Shown one piece after another: positions 11,730 through 24,803 of a DNA stretch of 64,000 bases. Source of the DNA: Kalaharituber pfeilii (Eukaryota > Ascomycota > Pezizomycetes > Pezizales > Pezizaceae); contig WHUZ01000015.1 of assembly GCA_015179045.1 (NCBI GenBank), positions 620,001 through 684,000 on the forward strand, given 5' to 3'. The notes beneath the pieces are model-generated. The model saw nothing but the letters and a program-made list of their open reading frames with translations. It made no database searches and had not been told where the DNA came from. Position numbers and translations under genes: made by a program. How positions within the stretch are numbered: position 1 is the first letter of the stretch; each line of letters begins with the position of its first letter.

Positions 11730-14700
11730 TATCTCGATATGACGGCGTTTCTTTTTGTTTGTATTTCTATCTTCTTCCTCTTTTTTTTTTTTTTTTTTTT
11801 CTTTATTTGAATACTTCTTGCGACGACTGTAAAAAACTGTGTTGGAACTTTTCACCTTTGTTTTTCCTCCTGTACGAGCCTCATATCGACATCAATACCT
11901 GGCCAGATATCAGGATTCGGCAACTCACAAACGTGGAATCGTCAACTTCCATAAAAATGCATCAATTTCTGCTACTGCATTTCACGATTACATACGGCAC
12001 GCCCGTCATTTCACTCTACCTCAAGCATTTGACGCTTATTTACGCTTTCTCCTCACTTATTTTCCTCGTTACTCGTTTTATATTCCTCGCTTTCTGTCCT
12101 CTGGGTTGCGGTGCTTCTGGGTTTTGTGGGTCTTTCGGAGGTCTTTCGGAGGTTTGGGGTTTCCTGATCAGGGAGCTGGCCAGATGATGGCGATAGATTG
12201 ATGATGGGGACTCTCAGGCCGTGGGATGGTGCATATACAATAGCAAGGCAAGGACTTGGGTGATGGAGGTGCGCACGACATGGGATATGCATGGATTGGC
12301 ATGGGGATTGGAGGGTCGACACAGGAATGGGAAGCCAAGAGTCTGGATATGAATTGATGGTCTGAGAGCGAACGAGGATAGATATAGAGATGGACAACTT
12401 CTTGAGGTTCGAGGGTACTTGTACATTTGGAAGTAAGGACATTGGGCATTAGGAAAAGAGAATCCGCAAACATGGGGCTCCAAAATGCGCATCATGCATG
12501 TGAACAGTCATATACATATACTTGTAGTCATATGGGAGGCAATTTGTGAATATATATCTCTTGGGACATGGCTGTTGTAGGATATCAGAACAATATGAAG
12601 TGCGTACCTACATCTTCATGCAAACAGGGCACATTCTCAGTGACGTTATCCAAGGACTAGGCACAACCACTACCTAAGGACAAGCTACAAGTGGACATAG
12701 CACTTCAATTTCCTGTGCCCGAAAGCCTTGCCATCACCTCCACGTCCTCTAGACACATATTACCAGCGGCTGATAAATATAGGTCAATGGACATATATCA
12801 ATATATTTAGATTATGCGCAGATATATATAAACCTGCATTGCACTTCAACACAGCCTCTGCTTCCTGTCCTCACAGGGTCTCATTAGTCACGTGACATTT
12901 AACAAGTCTCCCCCCCACCTCGCGCTTATTGCGTCAAACATGATTGCTGATCCGCGGCTAACCCAGATGACTTGGATTCCGAGAACCAGACCACTGGGCC
13001 CTCCCTCTGCAAAACTGCAGGCGCGGCCTTGTGTCCTTTTCTTTCCAGTGTCGTTTTGGTTTTTAGCCTCCGCACTGGGAAAGAGAGGGGAAAGGTTTGA
13101 GACAAATGTATGTGATGTGAATGGGTCAGCTGGGCCGGACTGGGGTTCAGATGGGAATTTAGGTGCTGAGTTGTGATGTGATATGACCAGGGGATGGTTG
13201 GGAGGGCCCCAAGACCTGGTAAGTAGACCGAGAACAGTTAAGCTCGCCAAATGGAGAACAACAAAGAAAGGATTGTGGCCCTAGGCATCTTCTGGTTTGG
13301 CTGCATTGGTCTTTGTTTGTTAAAGAAAAAAGCAGTTTTGGGAGGGGGAGGTGAGACATGCAGAGAGATTTGGCATTGGGATGCGATTGAAGCCGGAACG
13401 GCCCAGGCCGATGGAGTAGTGGGTGGGCGGTTCATCTCGCTTCGCTTAAACAGATGAGTGGATAGGTGTATGAGGAGTTTCGACATCTAACTAGGGGCCC
13501 TTAAAGCTCCTTTTCGTGCACAATCCCAAACCGCAACTGAATGACCGGCACGGGTGACCCGTGATGGTAAACAGCTTCCTTCCCACACCTTCGAGAGCCC
13601 TGACATTGTGCTAACAAGTGTAGGTGCCTAATTACCATTCCAAAGCAAAGCCGAGCCGGAGAGCGGTTACGGCTACGGTTGCCAGCTAAAACGGAAGCGC
13701 TAATATACACACCTGTTGAAATTTCCCACTCGGCACGGATGGCCGGTTGGGGACTGAGGGCTCTGAGTTACATATATGTCTCACTGCACTTCATGTGGGA
13801 CAATTCCTACGGGGAAGTATCACTAGGTCATTCTACGTCAGTTACATGGCTTGAGGCTTGCCGATGAACTCCGATGCCGAAGTACATCATTTGTTGGCAA
13901 TCTGCAATGTCCATCTCCCAGACTAACTTCAGGATAATATTTCAAGCGTATTTTATTTTATTTCTCAAAACCTTGGGAGCAACAGCAATACGGTAGCTCA
14001 TTCTAGATGTGTGCGAAGACCTTGAAAGTACTGTACAGGCCGAGCGCCCGTACCGTCCTGCCAGTGCAGTCCAGCTTCTTGGAACGGCAAAGCATCATTC
14101 TTGCAGCAACCCTGTGTTGGACACATTTGCTTTCCACCCTCAAGACCCGAGAATTTACAGGTGTTATGTTGTCTTAAATACGTTTGGTCCCCTCCTGCAT
14201 GGGATACCTCATGTCTAATTGGAAAAGAAAATCTGAAGCTAGTTGGTGATTGCATCCTTGTATCCTCGACAAGCTGTTTCCTTCAGGGCACATATGTTGC
14301 AAGCTATCAATGTGCACATATACCAAAAACCATGATTGAGCTTGAGCATGCGCAATTCTTGGATGGTTCAGCTCATTGCGTGTGTGAGAAGTTAAATTCA
14401 ACGCGGGCGAAGATGGATTTAAATCACGAAGTTTATTAAAGAGACCAGTTCAAGAACCTATGAATCAATCCTGCGTTGGTTATAGTCCTCCCTGGTCCCA
14501 CTGCGTACGGTAGTGCGGCTGCAATTAAAATAAGCGGGAGCTTGGGGTATTTTACATATGCAACCAGAACGCCCAGGCTTTGGGTAGAGTTATTCCCCAC
14601 TTTGTGGATGACGACGCTGGCAAGAATTTTCTGGACATTGCTTTTTTGCCTTCCCCAGAAGTAAAACAATGATGCCTTGACGCTCAGTGAAGATGTTGGC

Positions 14701-15821
14701 ATCACGTGCCCCTCGCCGAAGGAGAAGCGACTGCATGGCCCAGCGGATTGGAGCATAACATGTTCGCAACAGTGTTCGCAAGTGTATCCAAACTGGGAAG
14801 TCGGCCATTCCTGATTTGACATGCAAACAAGGATCATGTCTCTGTTGTACTACTGTAGGGCCTAATGCAAACGAACGGATGGCTTACCAATGCGGCGTAA
14901 CGTAAATGCCGAGAACAAACTAAGTATGCTCACTTGGCCTGCTTGAATGATCTTGCATAGCCCGTTGTGAAATTTGCCCCACCCCACACTTCAAATCCAA
15001 GCACCAATTGATGCACGGTATCCCAAGCCCTGGTTACGAGGCGTCCCAACTCCAAGATAATGAGATAGTGCAGCTGCATAGTTCCCTTTGCGGTTGAGGC
15101 TCCTATGTACCCAGCACAGTAACTGACGTAGTATCTTCGTCCTAGCTGACCCAGCTCAGAGCCCTCTTACTAGTATTTGCCCTAAAGATTCCTAATCTTC
15201 CAACAACTCCTCTCGTTATGTGAGGGTAGGACGGGTCAACTGGCCGCCTGCCTGTGTGAACAGCATGGGCCGCGAAAAGAATGACTCAGGTCGGTCGATA
15301 TACACGGACCTCGAAATTGCTGGGCCTCAGCTCGCGATTGAAAAATTATATATGATACCACAACCTTGTTATAAAAGTCAATCACAAATGTCTCATTCTG
15401 TAAGTACTAGCAAAACTCTTTCGAGGGCATGATTCAGCTCTTTAACTATCGCTAGATACCACAATACATGAATGATGCGCATCAGTACCCCTGAAGGATT
15501 TTGCTCCCCTATGTAAAATGGTGACTTGGCCGTTGATGCCCCCACATTGATCATGATCACATATACTGTATAACAAACAGGCCGGACCCCGGCCCGAACC
15601 AAGCTGACATCTGTATACGTACCGTCCCTAGCCTCGTTCCACATTTACCAACATCCCAATTTAAACACGAAAGCCCTTCCCGCGCCCACCGATCCCACTC
15701 CTAGGCTGTCTCCCCCCAGCCGCAGCCGCCAACTCATTTCCTCTTCATGGTCATAAAAAGCTCCTCGTCTCTCTGCTCCATCTCGCCAAAGCCAGAAGGG
15801 CGGCATGCGAGTAATGATATA

Positions 15822-15858
<37 letters not shown>

Positions 15859-16848
15859 ATTAAAAAAATTCTCCATCTCAGCACGCAGTCCATTGGTTTG
15901 TCAGCAGGTAGAAGCATGAGGCTTGCGGTGAGGTCATGGCACACCAATGTGACCCGGCACGGACGTTAGATCTGGCCAACCGCCTCACTACTATCCGACT
16001 AAGATCTCACGAAGGAAGGCAATGAACGTTCCTGATCGACTATTGCCTATCCTTAGGCCGTTTTCTAGCTCTCACCAATAACAATGATTCTGCTTCTAAC
16101 GGACACCTCCTAACATCTCAGTCTCTATAACCTCGTTGGAACAGAGTTAGTACTAGTCTCACCAACACCATCGAGGCTCCCAAGCCGACCTTTGCAACTT
16201 CCTGATGGTGTTGAGGGTCTCGAGTAGCTAATCTCATGCCAGACTGCAGGGGGACACATTGAAAGGATTAGTAAGCTTCAGACAGCTATTGTAGGGGAAA
16301 ATACTCAGAAGCACCTATGCACGCATAAATGTGCGCCACTCGACAGGGGGTCAAAAATGAAGTAGGTATGACTTTTTGTCGAAAAGTCTTCAGAACAATT
16401 GTATGGGTTTTACACACAAAAATACGACAGACGTAATTATAACTGCGTACTCGAGTACAATCAATAAATTGTTGCATAATTACCACCCAACAGCCATAAC
16501 AGCAAAGCTAATCTGGCGCTCTTCTAACTAATGATAGGAGCTGTTCTTTTGTTATTTTATCCCACTCTTCCTGAGGTTTTCCACCTTGTTTGTGCATTCA
16601 TCGTGTACAATAATAATTCTGACGCGCTGAACTTGAGTAGTTTCTCAATTGTGAATTTCATGACTGAACTTTTCATTGCTATTGTATACAGGCTTCAGCA
16701 GGTGATTCAAGGCTGTGACTGGGAAATGGAGTTCTGTAAGTTGGTTGAAAAACAAAGAATTAAAACGTGTTACTCTGTGAAGCGTGTAGGAAGCTACAGA
16801 AAATACGTGTAGAATAACAAGTACATAACCAACAGGTCAACTCAATCC
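11730..16848. other. Gene-free stretch
   Basis: A T run (11780-11800) follows the DUF7582 stop codon. The rest, to 16.8 kb, holds no recognisable protein. Short frames at 12.9-13.2 kb and 14.1-14.8 kb show no conserved motif. The only clear structure is an (AAAT)n microsatellite at 15.8 kb. Confidence 0.5.
15826..15861. repeat. (AAAT)n microsatellite
   Basis: Nine tandem AAAT/AATA tetranucleotides followed by an A/T-rich tail. Simple sequence repeat in gene-free DNA. Confidence 0.9.
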
Positions 16849-16850
16849 TA

Positions 16851-17608
16851 CTAGGTCGTTTCAAAAGTATCCGGACGCCTGACTAATGCATATTATGCGC
16901 TATGCAGAACGCAGTATGTAGTATCCCACTTCAGGATATCCAGCACTTGGCAGCCCTTTACCCATACTCCTACTAAACACTTCCATCTATGACATAATGG
17001 TAAGATGTACTAATGCAGGTTGGGGAAATAACTATGCAGCATAATATTATAAATGCAACTAGATAATAATTGTGTGGATAGCTATCTGGAACGGGTACAA
17101 AAACAGTTGTCAAACAAGTGTGAAATGACTGTCAAAAAGACCGTCAAAACAGCTACCGAAATGGCTGCCGAAATGGCTGCCGAAATGGCTGCCGAAATGG
17201 CCGCCGAAATGACTGCCAAAATGGCTGCCAAAATGGCTGCCAAAAATGGCTGCTGCAAAGGTGCTACTGATATTTTCGTCAAAATATCTTCTGAAATGAC
17301 CATTGAGACTGCTACCGAAATTGCTGAAAAAACCTGCTACTGCATGGCTGTCAAAATAGTTGTCGAGATGATTGCCAAAATAGCTATTCGCACGGGTATA
17401 AACGCTATCAAAATGGTTCCCAGAATAGAATCCAAAACAGCAGCCATGACAGCAAGCCGCGATTGTAGCCATTGTTCAGCAGCAAAGTATCTGGATTGGG
17501 GCTAGGTTCAACTAGGAGCTAGTCCAGAGGTATACTAGTGCATACCAAATACTGCATACTACATAGTATGCATTAGTCAGGCGTCAGGATACTTTTGAAA
17601 CGACCTAG
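16851..17608. mobile_element. TA-flanked terminal-inverted-repeat element (non-autonomous)
   Basis: Two inverted ends of about 43 bp, 16851-16893 and 17566-17608, both start CTAGGTCGTTTCAAAAGTAT and differ at one position (CCGG versus CCTG). Each end is flanked by TA (16849-16850 and 17609-17610), the target duplication typical of the Tc1/mariner superfamily. The 758-bp interior carries no transposase. Instead it holds a degenerate 12-bp minisatellite, so the element would depend on a transposase encoded elsewhere. An open frame of about 150 codons in the interior is an artefact of the 12-bp (4-codon) periodicity. Confidence 0.88.
17120..17420. repeat. Degenerate 12-bp minisatellite inside the TIR element
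   Basis: The unit GAAATGGCTGCC is nearly perfect over about 17155-17255. It continues in decayed form to both sides as AAATGxxxGCC/AAAATxGCTxxC variants. Because 12 is a multiple of 3, reading frames stay open on both strands, giving repetitive EMAA-like peptides that are unlikely to be real proteins. Confidence 0.8.
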
Positions 17609-17610
17609 TA

Positions 17611-18342
17611 GCGACTATCCCTGTCACACACATTGTATGCAACTTTTTGCGCTTCTGAAGACTTACCCTTACCGCCGAGTACAAGTGGACTCTATCCTAG
17701 CAACTACCCCTGCCGCACTTACCCTTGATACCGAGTACATATTAATGCTATAATTAGAAAATTTATGCTCGATTGGCTGCAGGTGGGCTTCGTCTCCAGA
17801 TCTCATGCCCTGGCGCAGCTGTATCACCAGCAGCTTGAGCTTCATGATCATGCCCACCAGCCCTTCGTTCACCAGCATTTAACCTACACATGCCAGTGAG
17901 CCGGCCCCAGTGATATCCTCGTCCCGCTTGTTATTGTTCTCGAGGGTTGACCGACGATTTAATGCAGAGATCTCCTCAACCCTGAATTTTGATTGGACCC
18001 CTCTTCCAGCAGATGTGTCTTAGCGAATGCTAAAAATATGCCATCAGTACTGAGTGCGCGTAAGGTTCCCACGTCTCTGAGAGGACGACAATTATAATAT
18101 TGCGTCCTTGCATAAGTGCATAATGGAGAGAAGAATTTTTGATTGGATATGTATCAAATCTTTTGAAGTTGCTGGGGGGTATTGTAGCGAGGAGGGTGGT
18201 GTTCTTTCTGGTCGCATCAACGCCTACACGAGATATCCGCCGCGTCAATTCTATGAGAATCTCATCTGGCGCGGACCGCGCGGTAACCAAAGAGCCGCTC
18301 TTGGAGCCAGTTAGGATCAAGTCTGGGCATTACAGATGTATA
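17611..18342. other. Gene-free spacer between two transposons
   Basis: Nothing recognisable. Short frames without conserved motifs. Confidence 0.45.
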
Positions 18343-18693
18343 CAGTCAGACCTTGCTATAACGAACACGTAAAATTTGGCCCTTTCTTTTTGTTATAGCA
18401 ATGTTTTCGTTATTGAAAATTAGGAATGCAACCTTGGCAGCTGAGTTCGGACTCCTCAACAGCTTAACTCAGCTATTGTAGTACACCTCGTGTTGATTTA
18501 CTAGCAAAAGAAACCAAATCAAGAAATATTCAGGACTATAAAATAGAGAGCTTGTATGAATCTTGAACTCATAGAGATCTGAAACAGACTGCCTTCGGTC
18601 CAGACTAGTCCTCGCTAATTTGAACAGTTAAAGTTTCACAACTTCTAACAATTGCTGGTGCAGCAAGAAATACCTACTTCCTGACGAAAATCA

Positions 18694-19160
18694 TATATTG
18701 TGCCACTTCCTAAGCCAGATCGTAAAGCTACCAATCTGGATGATTTGCGTGGAATTGTCTTGTTACCCCGATTGCGGCGTTTATATACAGCTATCATGGA
18801 TTGCCGTTTGTATAGATGGGCAGAAATTCAGAACACAAAACATTCTTCCAGCCACTCAGAATGGATTCCGGCCAGGATATCGAACATCTGACAATATTAT
18901 GGTTCTTAGAGCTATAGCTGAAGCGGCAACATCAGAAAATAAAGTGATATGTGCTGTTTTTGCAGACTTGATTAAAGCATTTGATATGGTAGATCGAGAT
19001 ATTCTATGGGGACAACTGAAAACATGGGAAGCAGAAGGTGGGCATATGGAGATTGTCAAATTTTTATATTGAGAGTCACACACTGCTTTGAAGATGAATG
19101 GTTGGTATTCATCATTCTTCGAGACAGTACAAGGGCTATAGCTTGTGATACTTAGATACA
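18694..19160 (+). pseudogene. Decayed non-LTR retrotransposon reverse transcriptase
   Basis: Two overlapping frames together carry reverse transcriptase motifs. An early part in one frame reads PLPKPDRKATNLDDLRGIVL. After a frameshift near 18840 the frame continues NGFRPGYRTSDNI and CAVFADLIKAFDMVDRDILW, the last being motif A with FADLIKAFD. A stop codon follows at 19072, and remnants of LKMNGWYSSFFETVQG-like sequence follow. The YxDD motif is not found. This is a truncated, frameshifted LINE fragment that cannot encode a working enzyme. Confidence 0.8.
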
Positions 19161-19359
19161 TGGGCAAAGCCAGAATGCTTAAAAAAAAGCTGCGAGTGTT
19201 TAAGGAAACTACAGACCTTCCGCAACGCCGTTTAGACTTGCGAAAACGCCACTCCACCAGGGCGCGGTCTAGATGGCTCAAAAGACCTTCTGCAAAATTT
19301 TAAACTGACATGGGGTCATGAAAGGACGAGTGTTGCATTTTTCAACTATGTAGTGAACT

Positions 19360-19760
19360 ACGAAAGACTTTGCAATTGATGATGCCTCACCAATTAGTAG
19401 GAGAACAAATTGAAATTATCAGTATTACAAATTCTTTATTGGATTTTATTGTTTCATGGTGGAAGCATCTTTTGGCATTTGATCATGTCCTATTAAATCT
19501 ACAAAAGCTAATGCAATATGCAAATGCTATACATCAGAAAAATAATTGTGCCTTAACTACATGTTGAAGTTTTATTGATGGGACTCTTTAAGGAAGAGCA
19601 AAGACTTGTACGACGTCAACATACAGAGTCTGGCACAAGAACCAAGCTTCTTGTCGTAATGCAAGCACTGCTCAAAGTGTTATGCAACAGTAACATCACA
19701 TTTGTCGCATCAAAACTTGTTGCATCGGTGCCAAGACATTGGCTTATTACCAGCCAGTAA
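19360..19760 (+). pseudogene. Decayed PIF/Harbinger (DDE_Tnp_4) transposase fragment
   Basis: The frame from 19370 reads a WWKHLLAFDHVLLN block, then LMQYANAIHQKN, then ALTTC-stop-SFIDGTL-stop. This matches the Harbinger transposase block WKHLLxFD...YAxAIxxK...CWGFIDGTxRPI, with the Trp and Arg codons replaced by TGA and TAA. The FIDGT segment holds the first catalytic Asp of the family. Downstream sequence to about 19760 is shifted and unrecognisable. Confidence 0.65.
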
Positions 19761-19826
19761 AATATGTATTCGGACAGGGTACTAATGCACATAATGCGCT
19801 AATGTCCGAATAGATATTTTACTAGC
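19753..19826. repeat. Small foldback (MITE-like) element
   Basis: The arms 19753-19776 and 19803-19826 are inverted copies (GCCAGTAAAATATGTATTCG... and its near-complement), matching at about 22 of 24 positions with a 26-bp loop. The same terminus, TGTCCGAATA...TTTACTAGCTAG, occurs again at 61204-61230, which indicates a dispersed family. Confidence 0.7.
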
Positions 19827-20506
19827 TAGTAGCAGGATGGTTTTTAACCCCTCCCTGATCTTTCATTTGCCAATGCTTCTTGCGCATTTCTTAAAAAAGT
19901 CATGATATAACAGCAAAGTAGATACTTTCAGCTATCAATAGATACCTTTAACAATAAAACCCAAGTGTTCGTTGAGGTGCTATAGCGGTTCAAAGTTGTA
20001 GACATAGAAACGGGGGGTTTCAGTCTACTCCAGATGGTCTAGACGTCGCGCACTGCCACGCTTGGCACTGCTGCAGGGTTCTCGCGCTGTCTAGACAGCG
20101 TCTCCACTAAGAAGCATCAGATGTGCAACAAAAGATTATAGCTGAAACATCAAAAAGAAATCGTGAATGAGTTTCATAGGCATTCTATAAATGAAGAGGT
20201 ATATCATTGTCTTAATAGTATAAGATTCTTATAAACATTTAGGCTTTTCCTATTCTTCACAGGCATGGATATATGAATATGTTAGTAGATTGCCGGGGAG
20301 TTTCCATTGATTTTACTAGCCACTTTTCGTATAGCAAGTAGAATTTGTATGTAGACAGAAATAACTTCCACTAGATTTTTGTTCATTTCGTTATTTGGTA
20401 GGATTCGTTATAGCAAGGGTAGAATGAGTGGAGAGGGAAATTTGGGAGAGCAGTGGGTTCGTAATATGATAACAAGATTTTCGCTATAGCGAGGTTGCGA
20501 ACTCTA

Positions 20507-23379
20507 GAGCTCGCTGCAGCTACAGAAAAAAGCCGAACACGGTGTTTCCAGCTTTAGAACTTTGACTGCAGTTATCTCAACAACCAAGCACTTCTAAGAT
20601 ACGCAGATTTCAGCGATCAAAAGCCCAGCAACTGCTAACTCGATATCCATGATGAATATTGAACAAGATACCCAAGATGTGCTGGTGGCAGATGAAACAA
20701 AAGGGATTGTAAAATACTCGCAAAGTCAGACACCAAGTGGATATCTTGGCACTGATATGCAAGCTGATATTTTCCGCAGAGCCAATATTCTTGGTTCAAA
20801 AGTATCATAAATCGCATGCGCTATTTGCCTCTTGGTACAGACAGTGGTTTGCAAGACTTTTTGTTGCCGACCGGATGATCTTTTCACTTCTGTAGAGTAT
20901 ACCCTTGCGCCCCATCGTCGCTCCTCTAGAGCTGAAGGTCTGACTGACTGCTACCGCTTTTGGCGCTCCACCAGCAACGCCTCCCCGCGCTCACCATCTT
21001 TGCTGATTGTGGATGCGCGTTCTACTGGTAAGGCTACTATGTTCGCTCACAGGGATAAGGATATGGAGAATCAAAAGTTGATTGATATTGATATATGTCG
21101 AAGCGCACGCAGGGCGCCGATCTGTGGCTACTCCAGTGGAGCAGCCTTCCCTCTCCACCGACCTCCGCCTGATCCGGGCGACTATGATGAAGTGTCGGAC
21201 CAGCCGTATTGAGCTGCTCCAATTGGAACTCAACGAAACACCAAGTATACATTGGGGATTGAAAAGCTGGATGCGGAGGAGCATCGCCAAGAAGCAGATG
21301 GGGAACTCAGAAAAATGAATGAGACTCACTATATTCATTGTACGAATGTCAAGTTTGCAAAATGATTGCTTAATCCGGTATAAGATGGTTACAGACCTTA
21401 GGTAATACCCCTAATTCTTCGAAGCATGACTGTGCTTTCGGACAAACTATGGTCGCCCCTAACGCATCACTCGCCGGTGCAGGTAACTGTGGACAAAGGA
21501 AGTGGCATGGCCTGCGATGCTCAAACTAGGCATACAAGGTTGTCGAGAGCATCGAGGCTGTTGTGGATCTACTGTTGCATCCATATCATTCCTATGCTAC
21601 AAAATGGAGGGTTCACTGGCAGAAGTTTAAATGTACTTGTGGAGGTAATGTCAGCTTAACGGAAGCTCTCCTTAGTATTGACGATGATGTCGCGACTGGG
21701 CAATTTCCGGGATTCAATAATTTTGTCTGGAAGCTAATCATGATGGAAAGGTGGTGGAGGATGATGGTTATACCCTTGGAGAGGCGTAGCCATTAGCAGA
21801 GCTGCTGTCTGTATTAGCGCTTGGTTTACTGGAGTTGGAATATGAATGGAGAAATAAGAGCAATGGGAAGTCGAAGATCTGGTTCACCTACATGTCTCAT
21901 TTATGAGCTGTGCTTGACTGCATGAGGCTCAATGACCTTTTATATCAATATGTCGTCCTCCTAATACTGTTGCTAGTCTCGTAACCAGACGCTGACTAAG
22001 CTGAGTTACGAGACTATACTGTTACATGGAAAAATGGTTCTCGACTGCAAGAAACGGAAAACCGGTCAAGCTTTCCTGCGCAAAAAGTTAGCTCTTGACT
22101 TGCTCCAACTTGGGTTCTGACGCAACTTGCAGTACGAAATGGCGTGCTTGCCAGTGAGTGAATGCCGATATATTGAGATCCACCCTACTCGTCTTATTGA
22201 ATTAAGAGTTAAGACGTCTCGCCGAGCTTCGCTTTAGATTGGAGTCAGTCCAGCTATAGATCGTTTAGCCCGATTGTGAAAAGTGACTAACAGTCTGGCT
22301 GATACGACATTATATATGTCATACCGAAGGCAAATTTTGTCGGTGCAATAGCCCATGCATGTACAAGCCAGACCATCATAGTCCACGTTTGGCTGAAGAC
22401 TTGAACCTGGTGTGGTGCTTGGGGCAATAGAAAAGTTGAAAGTGGAGATGCTCTCTGTGACGAGAGAAAGAATGGATAGCAATACATGGCTATTGAGAAG
22501 CGAAATGCTGTTAAATGCCAAAGGGACTACGGTTAAAAGGAGTCAACGCAATGGGCGGAATGTGGGTCCAGGGTTTAACACATTGACTGAGGTGATGGTA
22601 TGTTCTGGCATTATTTTCCTTATACAGGCTTGTGCATACGATTAGGCGAATACAAATAGGCGGGATTACCTGAGGGCTCTACAATGGTATTACATCGTGT
22701 TTGTGCTTAGGTGATTGTACTTCACTTGCAGACGGCAGATCGCATAGAACATCTCATGTTTTACAATACAAAGCGGAAACACATAATCGCTTGACCAGCG
22801 GAATAATTGCCTCTCTCAGTCTCGAACTTCTTCCAGCACATCTTTACCGTCCCAGTATGTTGTATAACCATAGTTCTCCTTATGCTAGCTCTGCCCTGAA
22901 CTTCCCGCACCGTCTCTCGGGTTACACTGATCGAGTTGCCCACAAGTACTATATTTATTCTTTTGAGCGAGTTCCTCTTTATCAGCATTAACAAAGAAAT
23001 GCATTTCTGTGCGGTGTTCCTAGTTTCATTTATTTATTTATTTTCTTTTTTTTGAAGGTTTTTGCCCTTTCATTCATGGTCCATTAGTCCTTACCCTGAT
23101 TACTTGCTCTTATTAGCCAGGTACCCCTTTATTACAAAGATATTTCGTGTGCACGCTGCTGGCTCCCACCTCTCCTTGGCCTGTATGATTATCGGTATAA
23201 GAACTATATTCACAGAATTTATTGATACCGTCTCTACTTCCAACCTGTCCACTTTTCACTTGAGACTCCGCTGTGATGGTGGAGATTTTTTCCACCCAAT
23301 CATAAGCTGAAGATAGGATGATAAGGTTTTTTTTTTTTTTTTTTTGGTTTGTCACAGGACTTGCACTCAAAACTGCGAG

Positions 23380-23417
<38 letters not shown>

Positions 23418-24803
23418 TGGGCCATGATTTCTTACGCTCTTCGACATTCATCAATAGCCATTCCTCCGTGAGTTTCCGGAATATATCCAGAAACTCGCAA
23501 GATGGTTCTTACCCAACTTTTCAAAACTTATTTCCCCGATTTTGCACACAGTTCCTTATAGCTACCAAGGTCTCCGTACACCTTTCTTCACTGAAGAGGA
23601 TGAATAACTTGGAGAGGCGTTATCCAATACTTTTTTGCGTATGCTTCGTATCAAGGCTAACTAGTAATCATCAAATGCATCATACGGATGTGCAACACAC
23701 ATGTCTATTTTCTTTTTATTTTCATTTTATTTTTTTTTGGATAATGGACGTTTCACAGACAATTCTAGAACGGGTCCTTGTAATAAAAAAAAAAAAAAAA
23801 AAAAAGTAAGAACTTGAAAGTTTAATGACAATCTGTATTGGAGGGGGGTGGATATGGTTGAGGTGTGCTGGTATGTTTTATGTGCCCCCTACATCCCCAT
23901 ATATATAATCTAGTTGAATATATTCCTATATACTTGTGCCCCAGCCGGCCACGGGTTTCTGAAGTTTCCAAGGCTGAACGTTTGCATTAATATTGACATT
24001 TTCAATGTTCAAAACAGGATTCGATAAACCTGATCGATTTGCATGCATGAGTTTCTTTTTCGCACATATTGTTGGGTGGGCATAACTTAAGAGTACAGGT
24101 TGAAGTACCTATCTCTCACGTCCTAAACCAATTCGGCTTCCTCTGTAGTCGTCTCCGATAGCAACAACAGCTGCTGACTGCCATGTAACATTTATCACAC
24201 TTTGGACAAAAGTACTCGTACTTATTGCACTAGATTTTAATGCAGGATTACCTGTAGCACGACTTCAAGCTTCTCTTCTTGCATCAAATCATGTAGCACG
24301 TACACAGAGTTGTCGTCTCCGGTTAGAATACTCTGTAAATACTAAAATTTGAGAGCCTACATTCTCCCCTCTCCCCCCTGCCCTCCCCTCTCCCAATGAA
24401 AGGAAGTGAACCAGACTAAGAAATTGTAACAACTTACGAGATAAGTAAAATATCAATCGTCAAGAGCTCTGTCCCCATGCCTAGTGCTATGTAAGTCTTA
24501 ACTACATATAAACGACGCAACGTTCTAAAAATCAAGCGGAATTTGAACGAATAACTCGCTAAGAACTGTAGAGAAAGTCGACACAACAAAAGGAAAAAGA
24601 AAAAAGAAAAAAGAAAAAAAAATTTGAGAGGGAAAACAAAAAAACGCAATAGGTGTCCATGTCGGTCCAATCCCTGTCGCTTCTTGGGTCTTGCTTCGAA
24701 AAGGTATCGTAGAGTTCACTGCCGCCCCTCTTTACTCTCTCTGCTGCTTCTAATCCTTTGTCCATACTTTATACGCAGCATTGGTACCACAAATCTCCAC
24801 TAG
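20507..24803. other. Gene-free, probably decayed repeat DNA
   Basis: Open frames at 20.8-21.3 kb (about 126 codons) and 21.4-21.8 kb show no recognisable motif. Mononucleotide runs include T at 23327-23345, A at about 23382-23412 and A at about 23784-23805. The last part (24.4-24.8 kb) is probably the 3' untranslated region of RVS167 on the minus strand. Confidence 0.45.

Larger units (their letters stand above)
18343..20504. mobile_element. Degenerate pogo/Tigger-like element, or nest of elements
   Basis: The left end reads CAGTCAGACCTTGCTATAAC followed by GAAC. The right end, reverse-complemented, reads GAGTTCGCAACCTCGCTATAGCGAA, an imperfect inverted match. Both ends are flanked by TA (18341-18342 and 20505-20506). 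The CAGTxxxACCTxGCTATAACGAA form is typical of pogo/Tigger termini. Subterminal motifs such as CGTTATxGxA and GTTATAGCAA recur near both ends (18390-18415 and 20388-20420). No pogo transposase domain is visible. The interior instead carries fragments of a LINE reverse transcriptase and a Harbinger transposase, so this is probably an old element hit by later insertions. Confidence 0.55.

Noticed and set aside
17053..17505. 150-codon open frame with EMAA repeats
   Set aside because: It is produced by the 12-bp minisatellite, which keeps frames open on both strands. No independent evidence of coding.
20832..21212. 126-codon frame in repeat-rich DNA
   Set aside because: No motif, no upstream gene signals, and flanked by decayed repeats.
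23318..23412. T run facing an A run as a possible poly(A) retroposon pair
   Set aside because: No flanking target-site duplication was found.
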